A stretch of DNA of 64,000 bases from Melastoma dodecandrum (taxonomy: Eukaryota; Streptophyta; Magnoliopsida; Myrtales; Melastomataceae). Under the pieces are notes generated by a model that worked only from the letters and a program-made list of their open reading frames with translations, searched no databases and was not told the DNA's origin. The number at the start of each line of letters is the position of its first letter. The stretch's first letter is position 1. Below are positions 43,210 to 54,537 of this stretch, piece by piece. Both the position numbers and the translations under genes were made by a program. The stretch covers positions 2,232,001-2,296,000 of the forward strand of contig JARUPY010000606.1 in assembly GCA_029817715.1 (NCBI GenBank), written 5' to 3'.

Positions 43210-45100
43210 GATCCATTATTTTCCGACCGTCGAAACAGTGTAACGTTTGTTGTATTTACCATCCAAAAACCGATAATGGTATATAAGGAGAGAGTGCACT
43301 CCCACCCATTAGACTACCTTTTGAGGTTGTTTTGTATTTACAAACATGTGAAGCCCATCCAACAATCTATTCTTTCCACCTTCCTTTTCCTTTTTATCCA
43401 ACAAACACTCAACACCAACCTCCTCTGGGTTGCTTTTACACGTGATCTTCTTGTCCGTGAAAGAAAATTTCGTGAGTGGGCCGACTATGGCATTGGTTGG
43501 AGTCATGGCTCAGCAGTCACTCCTTCACTTTACCCGCGCTGTCACGACCAGGATATGTCGTGAATACCCGCACAGAATCCAGCAAATCTTCAAGAGAAGA
43601 CAATAGCACTTTGTCAGCCTCAGGGAGCAATCCTTCCGGATTCGACAGAGGCACGTCCACTTTGAACGAAGCTTCCATGACCAACCCATGTCCGCGGTAG
43701 CCTTGAAATGGGACGAGGCCCAAAGCATTCGGGGACGACAAGAAATCTGCCTTTATGTTTAACAAATCATATAATTATCATGTCAGTGTTATTAAACTGT
43801 AGCTTTAACAATATGTGATTCCGAGTAAGCCAATGTAAACTACCCGATGGGAGCATTGATAATAGCATCCATTATCTGCTAGAGCGATGAGATAGGACGT
43901 AAAACGACCGAAACAAAATGTGAAGGCGGCAGGCGCTACGCTGGTCAAGAGATGCCTTCGGTTCACGCCTCACATTCATTGGGAAATCAGAATCGATCCC
44001 TCCGTGTCTAGGCAGACCCACCGGATCACTCCCGGCCGTCCATCATAACCAGAAGGAGGGGAAAACCCGATCAATGCCCACAAGGACCGACGACTATATT
44101 TAGCAGAGGCCCGTTTATGACGTGGTGATCCACCAACACGCTCCTAATAACTCGTATTTTTAGAATTCTGGACAGCGATGCCCTTTCGATAAAGGAGGAC
44201 GTTAACACGCTTCGTGGACCATGATAAACAGGGAGTATGACATTTCCAAAGCCAACCTAAATGTTAACGCGGAGACAGACAAGCTTGATTACGTAAGTGA
44301 GCACGTCACCCTGGCCTAATTTTTGTTTCTCAAGCAGGCATCGTCTGAAATTTTTCCAACTCGTCCAGGGCCAGCTTTCCCTTTATTCGCGCATTTGTGA
44401 TAGAGATGCTTTCGGAGTTTCTGCCCTCCTCATCCCCAAAATAGGAGTACACATCAGTCTATGAGGAAGAGAGGAGATAAAAGGTAGGCGGAATGCGATC
44501 ACGTAAAGTACTTACTCTTAACAGAACTATCAGGAAGACTAATACACACGCCACTGATTATATTTTAGCTGTGACTAGAGGCGGCCAGAGAGGAAAGGGC
44601 ATTAACACATTTACCATATTGATGTGAAGTTCGACCTATCTTGCGTTTATACGACGGGAACGTATTTCATGAAGTGACAAATACGTGTGACTTGTGTGTT
44701 CCACGTATTATTATGAATGGTAAAACATGGCGCAGACACGACACTAGAAGAGCTGTATCCTCCTCATTTTAATTGTGTAATATAAACATACAATGACTCG
44801 TTTAGCCTTGGAAGAATCTGAAGAAGTCCGACCCCGATAACAACGTCCAACATCCACACATTAAGACAAAACAAACAAATCCAGGCATGAAAATGAGCAT
44901 GGAATTATTGTTGTTGCTGTATATTATTATTATTATTATTCAATTGGATGAATGGTACGTGCGACTTTGACGCTGGAGTCTTGTTACCATCCAACCCCCA
45001 ATGACGTCAAGGAATGCGTCACTAATGTTGCCCATTTCTCGACCCCCCCTCCCCCATCCCCTTTGTAATTTCCTTCTCCCTCGTCCTGTCTCCGTATTTA
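43210..45100. other. Intergenic with a possible unidentified minus-strand exon
   Basis: On the minus strand 43752-43530 reads as one open stretch (SSPNALGLVPFQGYRGHG, MEASFKVDVPLSNPEGLLPE, LLSSLEDLLDSVRVFTTYPG) bounded by an acceptor-like ..GCAG and a donor-like GCGG|GTAAAG. It looks like coding sequence, but I do not recognise the family and found no convincing partner exons. The Tat-like insertion lies just beyond its 3' side, so a gene could be disrupted. The rest holds nothing recognised. A TAT trinucleotide run is at about 44921-44940. Confidence 0.35.
45092..45100 (+). promoter_or_regulatory. TATA-like element of the glutaredoxin gene
   Basis: TATTTAAG about 35 bp before the presumed 5' end of the short leader, after a CT-rich stretch. 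Confidence 0.5.
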
Positions 45101-45128
45101 AGCCCCTATCGTTCCATTAGATCTTGTC

Positions 45129-45611
45129 ATGATCCCACGTTCATCCATCCTCGCCATGCACCGACCGATCACGACCGGAATGACCTCCCCGGCCGTCCTC
45201 CATCAGCCTAGGGTTAAGGTCGAAGCGAAGGAAGAGTCCGTGGCTGAGCCGAGGGTGTTCACAGACATCATCAGGACGGTTATACTAGAAAACGCGGTGG
45301 TGGTGCTGGGCCGACGAGGGTGTTGCATGTGCCACGTCATCAGGACGTTGCTCAACTGCAACGGGGCGAACCCGGTGGTGTTCGAGGTCGACGAGGGGGA
45401 CGAGGTTGGGGTGTCGAAGGCGTTAGCGGAGGAAGGTTATTGGGATGGTGGTGGGAAGAAGGGGGAAGGGGAAGGAGAAGGGGTATTATTACAGTTGCCG
45501 GTCGTCTTCGTAGGTGGTAAGGGTTTTGGGGGTTTGGAGGAGGTAATGAGTTTTCATATCAAGGGTGAGCTGGTCCCCATCCTAAAGGAAGTCGGGGCAT
45601 TGTGGCTATGA
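45129..45611 (+). CDS. CC-type glutaredoxin (ROXY / GRXC9-like)
   Basis: Intact single-exon ORF of 160 residues. The glutaredoxin fold begins with IIRTVILENAVVVLGRRG, followed by the active site CCMC at residues 65-68 (C-C-x-C, specific to the plant CC class), then HVIRTLLNCNGANPVVFEVDEG, the cis-Pro/GG segment LPVVFVGGKGFGGLEEVM, and the C-terminal ALWL motif that in ROXY proteins binds TGA transcription factors. Known members act in nucleus and cytosol, modulating TGA factors in petal and anther development and in salicylate/jasmonate cross-talk. The N-terminal extension of ~40 residues and a Gly/Glu/Lys-rich insert (KKGEGEGEGV, residues ~109-118) are unlike compact family members. Met 1 is chosen by a TATA ~35 bp upstream, but Met 10 is possible. 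Confidence 0.93.
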   Translation: MIPRSSILAMHRPITTGMTSPAVLHQPRVKVEAKEESVAEPRVFTDIIRTVILENAVVVLGRRGCCMCHVIRTLLNCNGANPVVFEVDEGDEVGVSKALAEEGYWDGGGKKGEGEGEGVLLQLPVVFVGGKGFGGLEEVMSFHIKGELVPILKEVGALWL

Positions 45612-48218
45612 TGAATTGTAGGATTAAAGATAATTAGGATCTTAATGTAATCATGGGTACTTGGGACATGGATGGATTATGTTCTTCAACTCAAGCAACT
45701 TGGGCTGAGTTCTGAAAACCGACTCTGTGTTTGTTGTCAAATGATTTTATAGAACTGCGACGTTAAGTGAGAGGGGCTCGATAATAAGAGGCTTTTTGCC
45801 AAACTTGATACGCGGAAACAATGAGGTGAAACAGGACCATCATCAAACCTCAATATTCACAAATTCGATTGGTTCTAAACCGAGGATATACCTTAATTTG
45901 TATTTAATAGAGTTTACTGAGATTTAGTTTTATTTGAGTTTAACTGAATAGAATGAACAATAAAGATTACGCCTACTAAATCTCGTTACTCACAATCCTC
46001 GCGACATGTTTTTCACATTTTTGAAAAGCAATGCTTTAGAGACTACTGTTCTTTCCAACTTCCTAAATGGACTTTGAATATTTTCCATTCATTCACTCAA
46101 ATTTTAGTTTGCACTATTTCTCACTGCGTTAAGTTGTTTTTTTTTTTAATAATATTTTCAACGTAACGAACTATGATTTCCATTATACATAATAATTCCA
46201 CATCACCGCTTCTTACTTGTTAATGCTATATTCTCCTAAAAATTTACTACGAAACTTAGCAAGAAACCCAGCGAGACAATCAATGATATACTGTAATACC
46301 TCAATACATAAAGCCCGTCCCGAAATAAAATAGTTTAAACCCATAAATATTGCTCCGACTTTTGTTTTGAGCTAACAAAAGGGCCAAAGCCCAACTTCAA
46401 GCTCATTCCTTGATTCCATATCAAGCACGACTCAATCAAAGGCAACAACACCGACGGCCAGTTCGACTTCAACTCACCTTGGCGATGACAACAAAGACCA
46501 TCCCCGGTGTTTGCTGCGGAGGCCTTGAACTTCCAGCCGTATCGAACTGGCTTCCTTGACGTTCCCCATAGTAGCGGCAATCACAAGGAAATGGCGATGG
46601 CCCTGATGAAACTTCGGCGTCTTCCATTTTCCATTCTCGGCAGATGTTCTCGGAAGAACCTGTTGTCCATCCACTCCCGGAAAACAAGGCACAGCTGAAA
46701 ATCACCTCCTGAGGCCTCTAGGCTACGTGGGGGGCCTCTTTTATTAGTAACGTTTTCTTCTACTTTTACAGGTTTTAGAACAAAGAAAGATGAAGACGGC
46801 CAACTGGCAGTCACCTTCCTTCGACGAGAGTCCCAGGACCCATACCGCCTTCAGCTGTTTCCTGATTGCGGCAGCAACGGAGATGCTAGCCTTCCTCTCT
46901 TTCGCTGTATGTGCCGCTTTCCGCTGTAAAGCCCCGCCTCCTACATCTCCAATCATCCCCCGTCTTCAACTGCCTCTCCTTATGACGGTCGCTGGTCTCC
47001 ATGGGAACCTACATGATAGCGACATAAGCAACAAACAGTCCCATTCCAGCGACGGCAACGACAAACCCATCACTCCTGTTCAGCCACTCCCGCCTGCAAC
47101 TACAAACTGCGTCCCTTCCCTGGAGACCCAATCTAGACAGACCCGCGCCAGTCATTCCCCAACCTCCAGCTGTGCTGCAGATCCAGCACTAACACTAGCA
47201 GCCGCCGACGCATTAATGGTGGCAGCGAACCGCCTCCTCTCAACAACGTTGGCACCAGGTCCCGCCTTCTACTAGTTCCAGTCCAGGCGAGATGGTGGGT
47301 TCAGCCCCGACGAAGGTGCTATCACTTTGAATCTGGTTGCCGACGAACTCAGGGACCACACCCCTTTTTCAGCATCCTCCCAGCAACCCGAAACCATGTC
47401 ACTGTTGTCGTCGCCCGTGGCTCCGCTGCTTTCCTTGCTTATGAAGACCTCCACCGATCTCGGCAACTCCAGCTCCAGTTATGGTGAGCAACGATCACGA
47501 ATCCTAAACTCCAATCAGCCTCGGTTCAATCCAGATGAGGTACCCCCAACTTCAGGGATGAACCTCGACGGCGGTCCACATCATTCGTGGAGGACAAGCC
47601 CTCCCAACACCCCAGATTGTCTCCCCATGTTGTCTTCTGGTCTCCAGTAGATCAGACATCGACGACGGGCCCGACAACCATCTCCGTCTCCCGTGAAATT
47701 ATATAAATACATATACATACGTGTATATATATATAATATGATTATCTTATTAGTGTTTAGTAATTAAATTAGGAGTTAGGTATGACTTAATCAGATGTGG
47801 ATAAGAGAGTCTAGTATTTTCGTAATAGACCGTTACGAACTAGACATTATTCAATTACGTGTAATTATACGACGTGAAAAAACGCGCTTGCTCTTCTTGC
47901 TCACTCATACGCTACGATTTCAGGATGTAAGGCAATGAAATGATCATAGCGCAACCCCTTTATATATTAAAGGATGGTTTTCAAATAATAATAATAATAA
48001 AATAAATAATTATAAAACAAGATGTATGGCTAACCCAGTTAATCACTTCCTCAAGTTGGAACTTCTAACGGCCACTCCCGATACCCCGCAAAGTTCCCAC
48101 CTTTTCCATTTCAGTGCTTCTCCCTCCTGGGTTTCGTATCAATTCGAGATCGAACCCTTCCTCTTCGTAGCTGGGGGCTTGCTTTTCTTTTAGGAAGCTC
48201 CTTCAAGGCCGATTGATC
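45612..48218. other. Intergenic, no gene recognised
   Basis: Contains an open frame at 46790-47275 (+, 161 aa, Ala/Pro/Ser-rich) and one at 47327-47650 (+). Both have overlapping frames on the other strand and no known family, so they were not called. Simple repeats: TA/CATA-rich near 47700-47740 and AATAAT runs near 47985-48020. Confidence 0.35.
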
Positions 48219-48384
48219 ATGGCAGTGGCGGAGCACAAACTAGGGGAGTCTTCGGATAACGGCAAAGCCTGGGGGGTTCCTCAAGTTGCCCTTCCGCGGG
48301 TTTTCTCGCAGTCGCGGGCATGCCGGCGACGGCGGCGATTCTAACGGGAACAACGCCGCCGCCGTGATTAGTTACGGGGGGTAG
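48219..48384 (+). pseudogene. Broken 5' exon resembling plant VAP4-type (MSP-domain) gene
   Basis: From ATG 48219 the frame reads MAVAEHKLGESSDNGKAWG. At a run of six Gs (48271-48276) one base must be skipped for the continuation FLKLPFRGFSRSRGHAGDGG and NNAAAVISYGG, ending at TAG 48382-48384. The pattern GKAWGF-KLPFR at the N-terminus resembles plant vesicle-associated protein 4 homologues, which tether ER membranes via an MSP domain. The MSP domain itself is not visible. A strong donor-like GTACGT follows near 48438. With a frameshift and a stop it is called a pseudogene fragment. The family assignment rests on a short match and is tentative. Confidence 0.4.
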
Positions 48385-48439
48385 GGAGTACCGGGAGTAG
48401 GAGACCCCCTTGACTCAAAGGAGCTTGGAAACTGTTCGG

Positions 48440-49880
48440 TACGTCTCGCTTCCCCCTTAAGTCCTCTGTCGTGTCTGTCTCTGTCGATGCTTGGGAGTCT
48501 CGTTGCCGTATCGAGTCGTGATTCGGTCCATGTTTGCTTGGGTTCTGTTGTGGACGATTCGTGCTGAGTGAGTTCCCGTCTTGCTGCTGCTATGGGCGTG
48601 TCTGTCGGGTTTCGCGTGGGTCCAGATGGGTGTCGTCTTGCTGTTGTTTAACTAGTGGCTACAGCGAAGTTGGGTTTCTACTGTGAAATAAGCGGAGTGA
48701 CGCCCTGGAGTCAGAGGAATTACATGATGTGGGCGTGGTACGGGAATGGCGGAATTCGTGCCCTGGAATTTGAGGAATTATCTGCGATGGGCCTATGAGG
48801 CGATAAATTGAAAGTAGCCTTGATGAATTTCCTGTCTTGATACGTTGGGTTAAACTGTCTTCTTACCCTGAGACCATCCGACTGCCTTACCTATTGTAGT
48901 TGACTGGCTAATCTTTGGGACCATATTCTATACTCTGAGTTGCCGTGCTGCTAGGCGTGATTTCATTGTTGCGCAGTTGACGTCGTGGTTGAGAATTTAG
49001 TGCTGTTTTTGAGATAACTCGCTTGCTTTTGAATGAGGTGAAGGTCGAACACACCGGCACTTCGGTGCGTACCCGGCTGAGATGATGGAGGAGAACGGGG
49101 AGGTAACGCCATTCACGGTCGTTACCTGCTGCCGTTACTCGAGCGCTCCCGGGGAGTGGGTGGGAACGCACTACGGTAGTCCTAGTACCTTGTAGGAGTG
49201 TTGATTCTCGATGGGTGTCTCAAGAAAGTCGTTTTGTGGTGTGATAATTTAATTATTGTGCTTACTGAACGCATTTATATGATGACTTGTTAATAAGACT
49301 ACGGATTCGTGCTTATTTTCTATTCGTCGTGATATGGGTATTTATTTACGGGTCTGTTACATGATTAATGTCTAAATTGTTTGATCGAGTCAATGCGTGG
49401 AAAGACTTTTCAACTGCGCATGTAAGGATGAGTACATAGGTCACACTGTTTTCACGCGTGTACACGGGATGAGGCGTACTCGTCAGTTGTCGCTGACCTT
49501 AAATGGGGAAATATCTTTCTTGGAGGATAAAGTAGAAGGGATACAGTGCGCAACAGAACCGGGATACGAATCTCAGGCATTCAAGGATAAAGATTTAGAG
49601 TCCGTCGTCTTTCGCCAAAAAGTTTACTAGTCAAAGTTTCATATAATTTTCTGAATAAATTGTACAGGAAAGACGATTTTTACACCCGCACACCCACAAC
49701 AGCCCCCTCTCATATCCAACTTCAACGAGCTTTCTCCGAACAGCCCGACTCTTGACAGTGGCTCTGACATCTCGTCTTCTCTCGGATGCCCTCGTGCTCG
49801 CTTCCATCCTTAGCTGCCCTCGCCCTAACCCACGCGGAGACACCCAACTCCAAGCTTCGAGATGCAAAGAGGATGTGTTG
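48440..49880. other. Intergenic, no gene recognised
   Basis: Short ORFs (for example 49397-49630 +) without family resemblance. Confidence 0.35.
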
Positions 49881-49884
49881 GCCC

Positions 49885-50110
49885 AAAGATTACACTAAGA
49901 GGGGGGTGAATTAGTGTTAAGTCCAATTAAGGAATTCTTAAACGCTTCTTCACAATCACAGCGGAAGCAAGTTGCTGTATTACAGAACTTGTGAAATGGA
50001 CTTAAAAAAATGAACAAAGAACACAAGGGATTTTATAGTGGTTCGGTGAATGCACCTACGTCCACTTTCGGTCGTTTTCACTAATACTTTGAAATAGTGA
50101 TTACAGTGTA
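49885..50110. repeat. Repeat-like segment
   Basis: The phrases AAGAGGGGGGTGAATTAG, GCGGAAGCAAG, ATAGTGGTTCGG and CACCTACGTCCACT resemble a frequent dispersed plant repeat, probably part of a retroelement. The family cannot be named from memory. Confidence 0.45.
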
Positions 50111-50424
50111 GAAAGTTGAACCTTCTGTGATATAAAAAAAATAGTTTCTTTAATCACGGTGTGGTTAGACTAGCTTAACCAGTGCAAGAAACTCTCTTGC
50201 TGAGTTTAGGATGAGTCTAGGCAGAATCACAAGGAAATCAACCAGACTTGCACGTTCACAGAACCTTGCTGGAAGCTTCAGCCTTCTGTGACGTTGTAGC
50301 GGACTGTCGCTTCTGTGGATCAGCGAATAGATTCAACGACGCTTTCTCCAAGTGTTTGGACGCCACTGATGTGCTTCTCTTTTTGTATTTTTAATTTAAT
50401 CTGTAAAACAAAAAAAGATAACCC

Positions 50425-50835
50425 GTTTACAGTAGGTTGTAGTCCCTCACCACTTACGCCTGCTGCAGAACCTTCTCTTAAACTTGTTGTACGCCTACCC
50501 GGCGTTACGGACAGCTTTCCCGGTCAAGTCCTTCGGATTAACAGCCAACGACGCCTACGGAGTGGCTTCACCAATGCACACCTCCTACAAATACACAGAC
50601 AACAAAATAACCAACTACAGAAGGTTTGAGGTCCCTCACCACTGAACGCCTGCTACGGACTGCTTCTCTCCGACCAACTCTGTACGCCGACTCGCCAACC
50701 AACGAACCTTTCCCAAGGCCCTGGTGCACGTAGTCCTACGTCACGGACAAAGTTCCGGTCGAGTCCCTCAGATCCGTACACAACGACCTCACCGGAGCGG
50801 CTTCACCCACACTCAACCCACTGTAGTTACCTCCT
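50425..50835 (+). repeat. Two diverged tandem units of about 190-230 bp
   Basis: The block GTAGTCCCTCACCAC..ACGCCTGCT at 50436 recurs at about 50628 as GAGGTCCCTCACCAC..ACGCCTGCT. The block TTACGGACAGCTTTCCCGG at 50503 recurs at about 50732 as TCACGGACAAAGTTCCGG, with similar following sequence ending in GGCTTCACC. Confidence 0.7.
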
Positions 50836-51799
50836 GCGAGAACGCTCGCCTGGAGAATCCGTCCTGCACACTCACACACGTTAAACAACCACAAACGTTG
50901 CCAAAATGTCAAGACTTACGCTCTTATCTTCTTTTTAAAATGTTTTTAGGTTTTTCGCTTATATAGAGGTTTCGTCCTCCTGTGAAGAAGGAAACTTATT
51001 TTACCAAACAAGAAATATGACCAGATTCATCCCCAACGTGTATAAATCATTTGGGGGCAATCTCTGATTGATTTCAGATCAATTAGATCATCCAATCGTA
51101 AGATCTCGTCTTACAGAAGGTTAGAGCCTAACTCGGTCAGCAACCTTCTATAGTTGGAAAGAAAGAATATTTTATTTCCAACTTGAAAAATCTGAGAGTG
51201 GACACGTTTATTTATCTGTTGGAACTGTCCATAATTAATTTTGTATTGATTTGACGTTTTATTCCCCAGAAATTATATTGTAATACCACAAATAAAATCG
51301 AGAAAAAAGGAAAATAGAAATTCTCTAATCAATAGAGATTTCAGGGGATTATCTCTTTTACACGATTTCTCCAAATTCCCTTTCTAAGAAAAAAGAGGAT
51401 ATCACCCCAAAAACCTATCAGACGATCCCAGCAATCAAACGTTTTATTTCCTCACAGAGCCAAAGTCTCCAAAAATAAATAATCAATCATACAATCCCCA
51501 CACGTAAACAAAAAATCAGAGATTCCATCAGAGCCAAAAAAACCTCCTCTTCCCCTTTCAGAGGATCTCTAAAAAGAATCTTCTCCTTCCTCAGAGCAAA
51601 AGACTCCCGATCCTGAGACCTTCAGACAATCAGAGATCCTCCCAGAGACGTTCCTCTACCCTCTAAAAAAAAATCAATCCAGAGGATCTCTAGTATCATC
51701 TCATTCCCCAAAAGCCAAAGCCTCCCCATCCCCTATCAAACAATCAGAAAAAAATCAGACGTCTCACCCTTAGACGCTCCACCTCTCCGGGAATCGGGG

Positions 51800-51876
51800 C
51801 CAACTCCTCCTCCCTCCATATACAACCGGAGGCGAACTCCTCCTCCCTCTACATACAACCGGAGGCCAACTCCTTC
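51800..51876 (+). repeat. 33-bp minisatellite, about 2.3 copies
   Basis: Copies begin at 51800, 51833 and 51866 with unit C(C/G)AACTCCTCCTCCCTC plus A/TACATACAACCGGAGG. On the minus strand it creates the ORF at 51736-52107 with repeated EGGGV-LRLY blocks. Confidence 0.85.
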
Positions 51877-52559
51877 AGACGTACACACAGAAACCGAAGC
51901 CAAGGACTCCCCTCTCCAGTGCTGACAAGCCGACACCCTTCTCTCCGACGACACCGTCTCCAGCCCCAGCCACAACCCAAGCATGGTGCTCCAAGGCAGC
52001 CTTCTAACGGACTCCCCGACGTCCTTCTTCTTCCTCGTCCACTCCGAGGCGAGGCCAACTCCTCGGTGAGTTCTTTTCCTTTCTCCCGAAGCCACTAGCC
52101 ATCTCACATATCTTAAACATGGCTGACGTCGTTCCCTTTCTTCTTTGGACTACCACACACACCATGGGGTGAGGAACGAGCCTTCGGACAAGATCATGAC
52201 AGCCGAAGTTACAGACAAGGGACAGCCGGCGCGCCACCTACCTTCGGTATTAGATCACGGCGGAAAAAGGTCGTAATCACTTAAACTCCTCTCTAAACGC
52301 ATTTTCATATGTCTCTTAGACCTCAAAGCTTTCACAGTAGCTTTTCGGATCGATTTTACGTTCATTTGTGTCACAGAAGTGTTGGGACATCTCCCGGCCT
52401 TCTATTTCAATTGTTTTCTGCGGGAACGCCTCCAAAAGCTGGTTTTTTTGAAGAGATTACGGACGTTTTCGAACCAAAAGGTCAAATGATCTACAATGAG
52501 TAATGATCTTGGGAATATTTTTGTTTTAATTTTTATTTGACCGAGGATCGGGTTATTCC

Positions 52560-53300
52560 TCCCGAAACGGCCGCCACTTTTGCTGGCCGCAGTAGGACAG
52601 CCTGTTGCATTGTCGTTTCCAGGGAAGTTTCAAGAGATCTAACCGTTGGATCTTTGTCAAATTTTTCTAAGATAAACTAGACTTCAAGAAAGTTTTATAA
52701 ATATATATATATCAACCGTTGAAGTCTCGAACGTAATACGAAACAATCTCGCGAACAAACTGTATACTCAGTAAAGTTTGTTGAATGTTGCAATCCTATT
52801 CTTTATGTAATAACGGCAGATCCCACCATTGGATCATCTCCAAATTTTGGAAATGTGTTCTTCATTCATCACGGTGTAAAGTTTTTTCATTTTTCTTCCC
52901 CAAACTTTACCTGGCCTAAGTCAGACCGAGTCTACAAAATGATCTGACCTTTTACACCTGTATATCTTACGATCCAACCGTTGGATCCATGTGAATTTTT
53001 TAACACACATTCTTCATAGTTTTAGCTTTCTGTGAAGTCCTTTTTCAATCCGATCGGACATTCGAGAACCAAGATATGATAGGAACAACACCGTCTGTGC
53101 AAACTGTTCCGCTTTTCCGGACAGTAACCTTGGTTCCATGATCTTGAGATATTTCACCGTTAGATTTTCATAAAAGCATGGATACTCACCATTAAGTTTC
53201 GGATCTTTTGGTTCAAATTTCGATTAAATCGGACAATCCTAGCCATAATCCGTTTTCTGAACAGTGCGCAATCTGTGTTCGTTGTGATTCTTTGATTACG
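52560..53300. repeat. Degenerate spaced repeats around an ACCGTTGGATC motif
   Basis: AACCGTTGGATC-like cores followed by AAATTTT-like stretches occur near 52640, 52713 (ACCGTTGAAG), 52815 (ACCATTGGATC), 52976 (CCGTTGGATC) and 53157 (ACCGTTAGATT). No ORF. Probably the untranslated part of a retroelement. Confidence 0.5.
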
Positions 53301-53619
53301 TAATTCTTTGCAATATGATTACATGTGAAGTCTCTATCTCGCATAACTTACACTCCATTTTTTTGTCTATGCATGTACAATGAACGCGCAAATTTCGAAG
53401 GCCCAGCCGGAACCTCTCTCGAAGGTGCGTGTATCAGACGTATGAATCTTGCCGCATTTAAAATTGCGACGTCAAGACCATCAAGCGACTCCCACCACAT
53501 GAGGTAAAAAGGGGAGGTGCGGGCCTCCCCAAAAAGACATAAAATCCACTTGTAACGGACTGTGGGCCCAACTGTACAGGCCCACAGTCACATCCTTCCT
53601 TGCGCCCTTTAATCTCAAT

Positions 53620-53960
53620 AATTGTCTATGCTTGGCCGCATGCCTTAGACTCATAGGCTTATCGTTGCATGTTGTTTGCCAAACACACATGAGTTCGGGC
53701 CCAGAAAGCCCGAATCGGGTCCAACACCCGTAAAACATTAACATGAGTCCGTAGTCATGCCGGGATCGGGTCCAACACCTGTTAACAAAGAACAAACTTT
53801 TAGAGCAAACGTCACCTTTTCGCATATTTAAATGTAAGAGTTAGTAATTAGGAATCCCCGAATCTACTCTGGTTTTCCGACTTAAACCAAGCTTTTAAAA
53901 TTAAGTCGGTGACGACTCCGTATAGTTTACCTAGGTTAAACAACAACAACCTTTTTACGG
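53620..53960 (+). repeat. Left inverted-repeat arm, copy 1
   Basis: About 340 bp including ACATGAGTTCGGGCCCAGAA, GATCGGGTCCAACACC, GTAAGAGTTAGTAATTAGGA and TTAAAATTAAGTCGG. Direct repeat of the next unit, and inverted relative to 55180-55490. Confidence 0.82.
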
Positions 53961-53964
53961 AGCT

Positions 53965-54300
53965 ATTTTGTATTTGCACGCATGATTTATGCCTTATGAT
54001 TTATATCGTATCTTGGTCTAAAACTGAATAAACATGAGTTCGGGTCTAAAGTCCGAATCGGATCCAACACCCGTAAAACTTTGATACGAGTTCCGCCCGA
54101 CTCTCGGATCGGGTCCAACACCAGCTAATCGAAAGCAAACCTTTTTTGGACAATCGCCACCTTTTTCACATGTTTGAATATAGGAGTTAGTAAATAGGAA
54201 TTCTCGAACGCACTCTGATTTTTTCAACTTAAAAAAACTTATAAAATTAAGTCGATACCTAGGTTAAATAACAACACTGTTTTTACGGAGCCGCTATCTG
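53965..54300 (+). repeat. Left inverted-repeat arm, copy 2
   Basis: Colinear with copy 1 (ACATGAGTTCGGGTC..., GATCGGGTCCAACACC, AGGAGTTAGTAAATAGGA, ATAAAATTAAGTCGA, TACCTAGGTTAAATAACAAC), with substitutions and small indels. Confidence 0.82.
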
Positions 54301-54537
54301 AGTCCTATCTCAGATACCACACTTCTTTTCTCCCTTTTCATATATCCTTTTACTGTTTTAATGTATTCATATATATCTGTGACTATATGAATGTCTGTCA
54401 ACTTGCAACTCTTCTTTTACACACCAAAGACTTTATTTCATTTCTTTTATAAAGCATGATTATGTGAATCGTGTGTGGAATCACATCATAATAGGGTTAG
54501 GGATTGGAATGTCGTCACTTTTGAATGACACCCAATT

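Noticed and set aside
46790..47650. 161- and 107-aa plus-strand ORFs
   Set aside because: Ala/Pro/Ser-rich, open on the other strand too, no recognised family or gene context.
51736..52107. 123-aa minus-strand ORF with repeated EGGGV-LRLY
   Set aside because: Caused by the 33-bp minisatellite and CT-rich composition.
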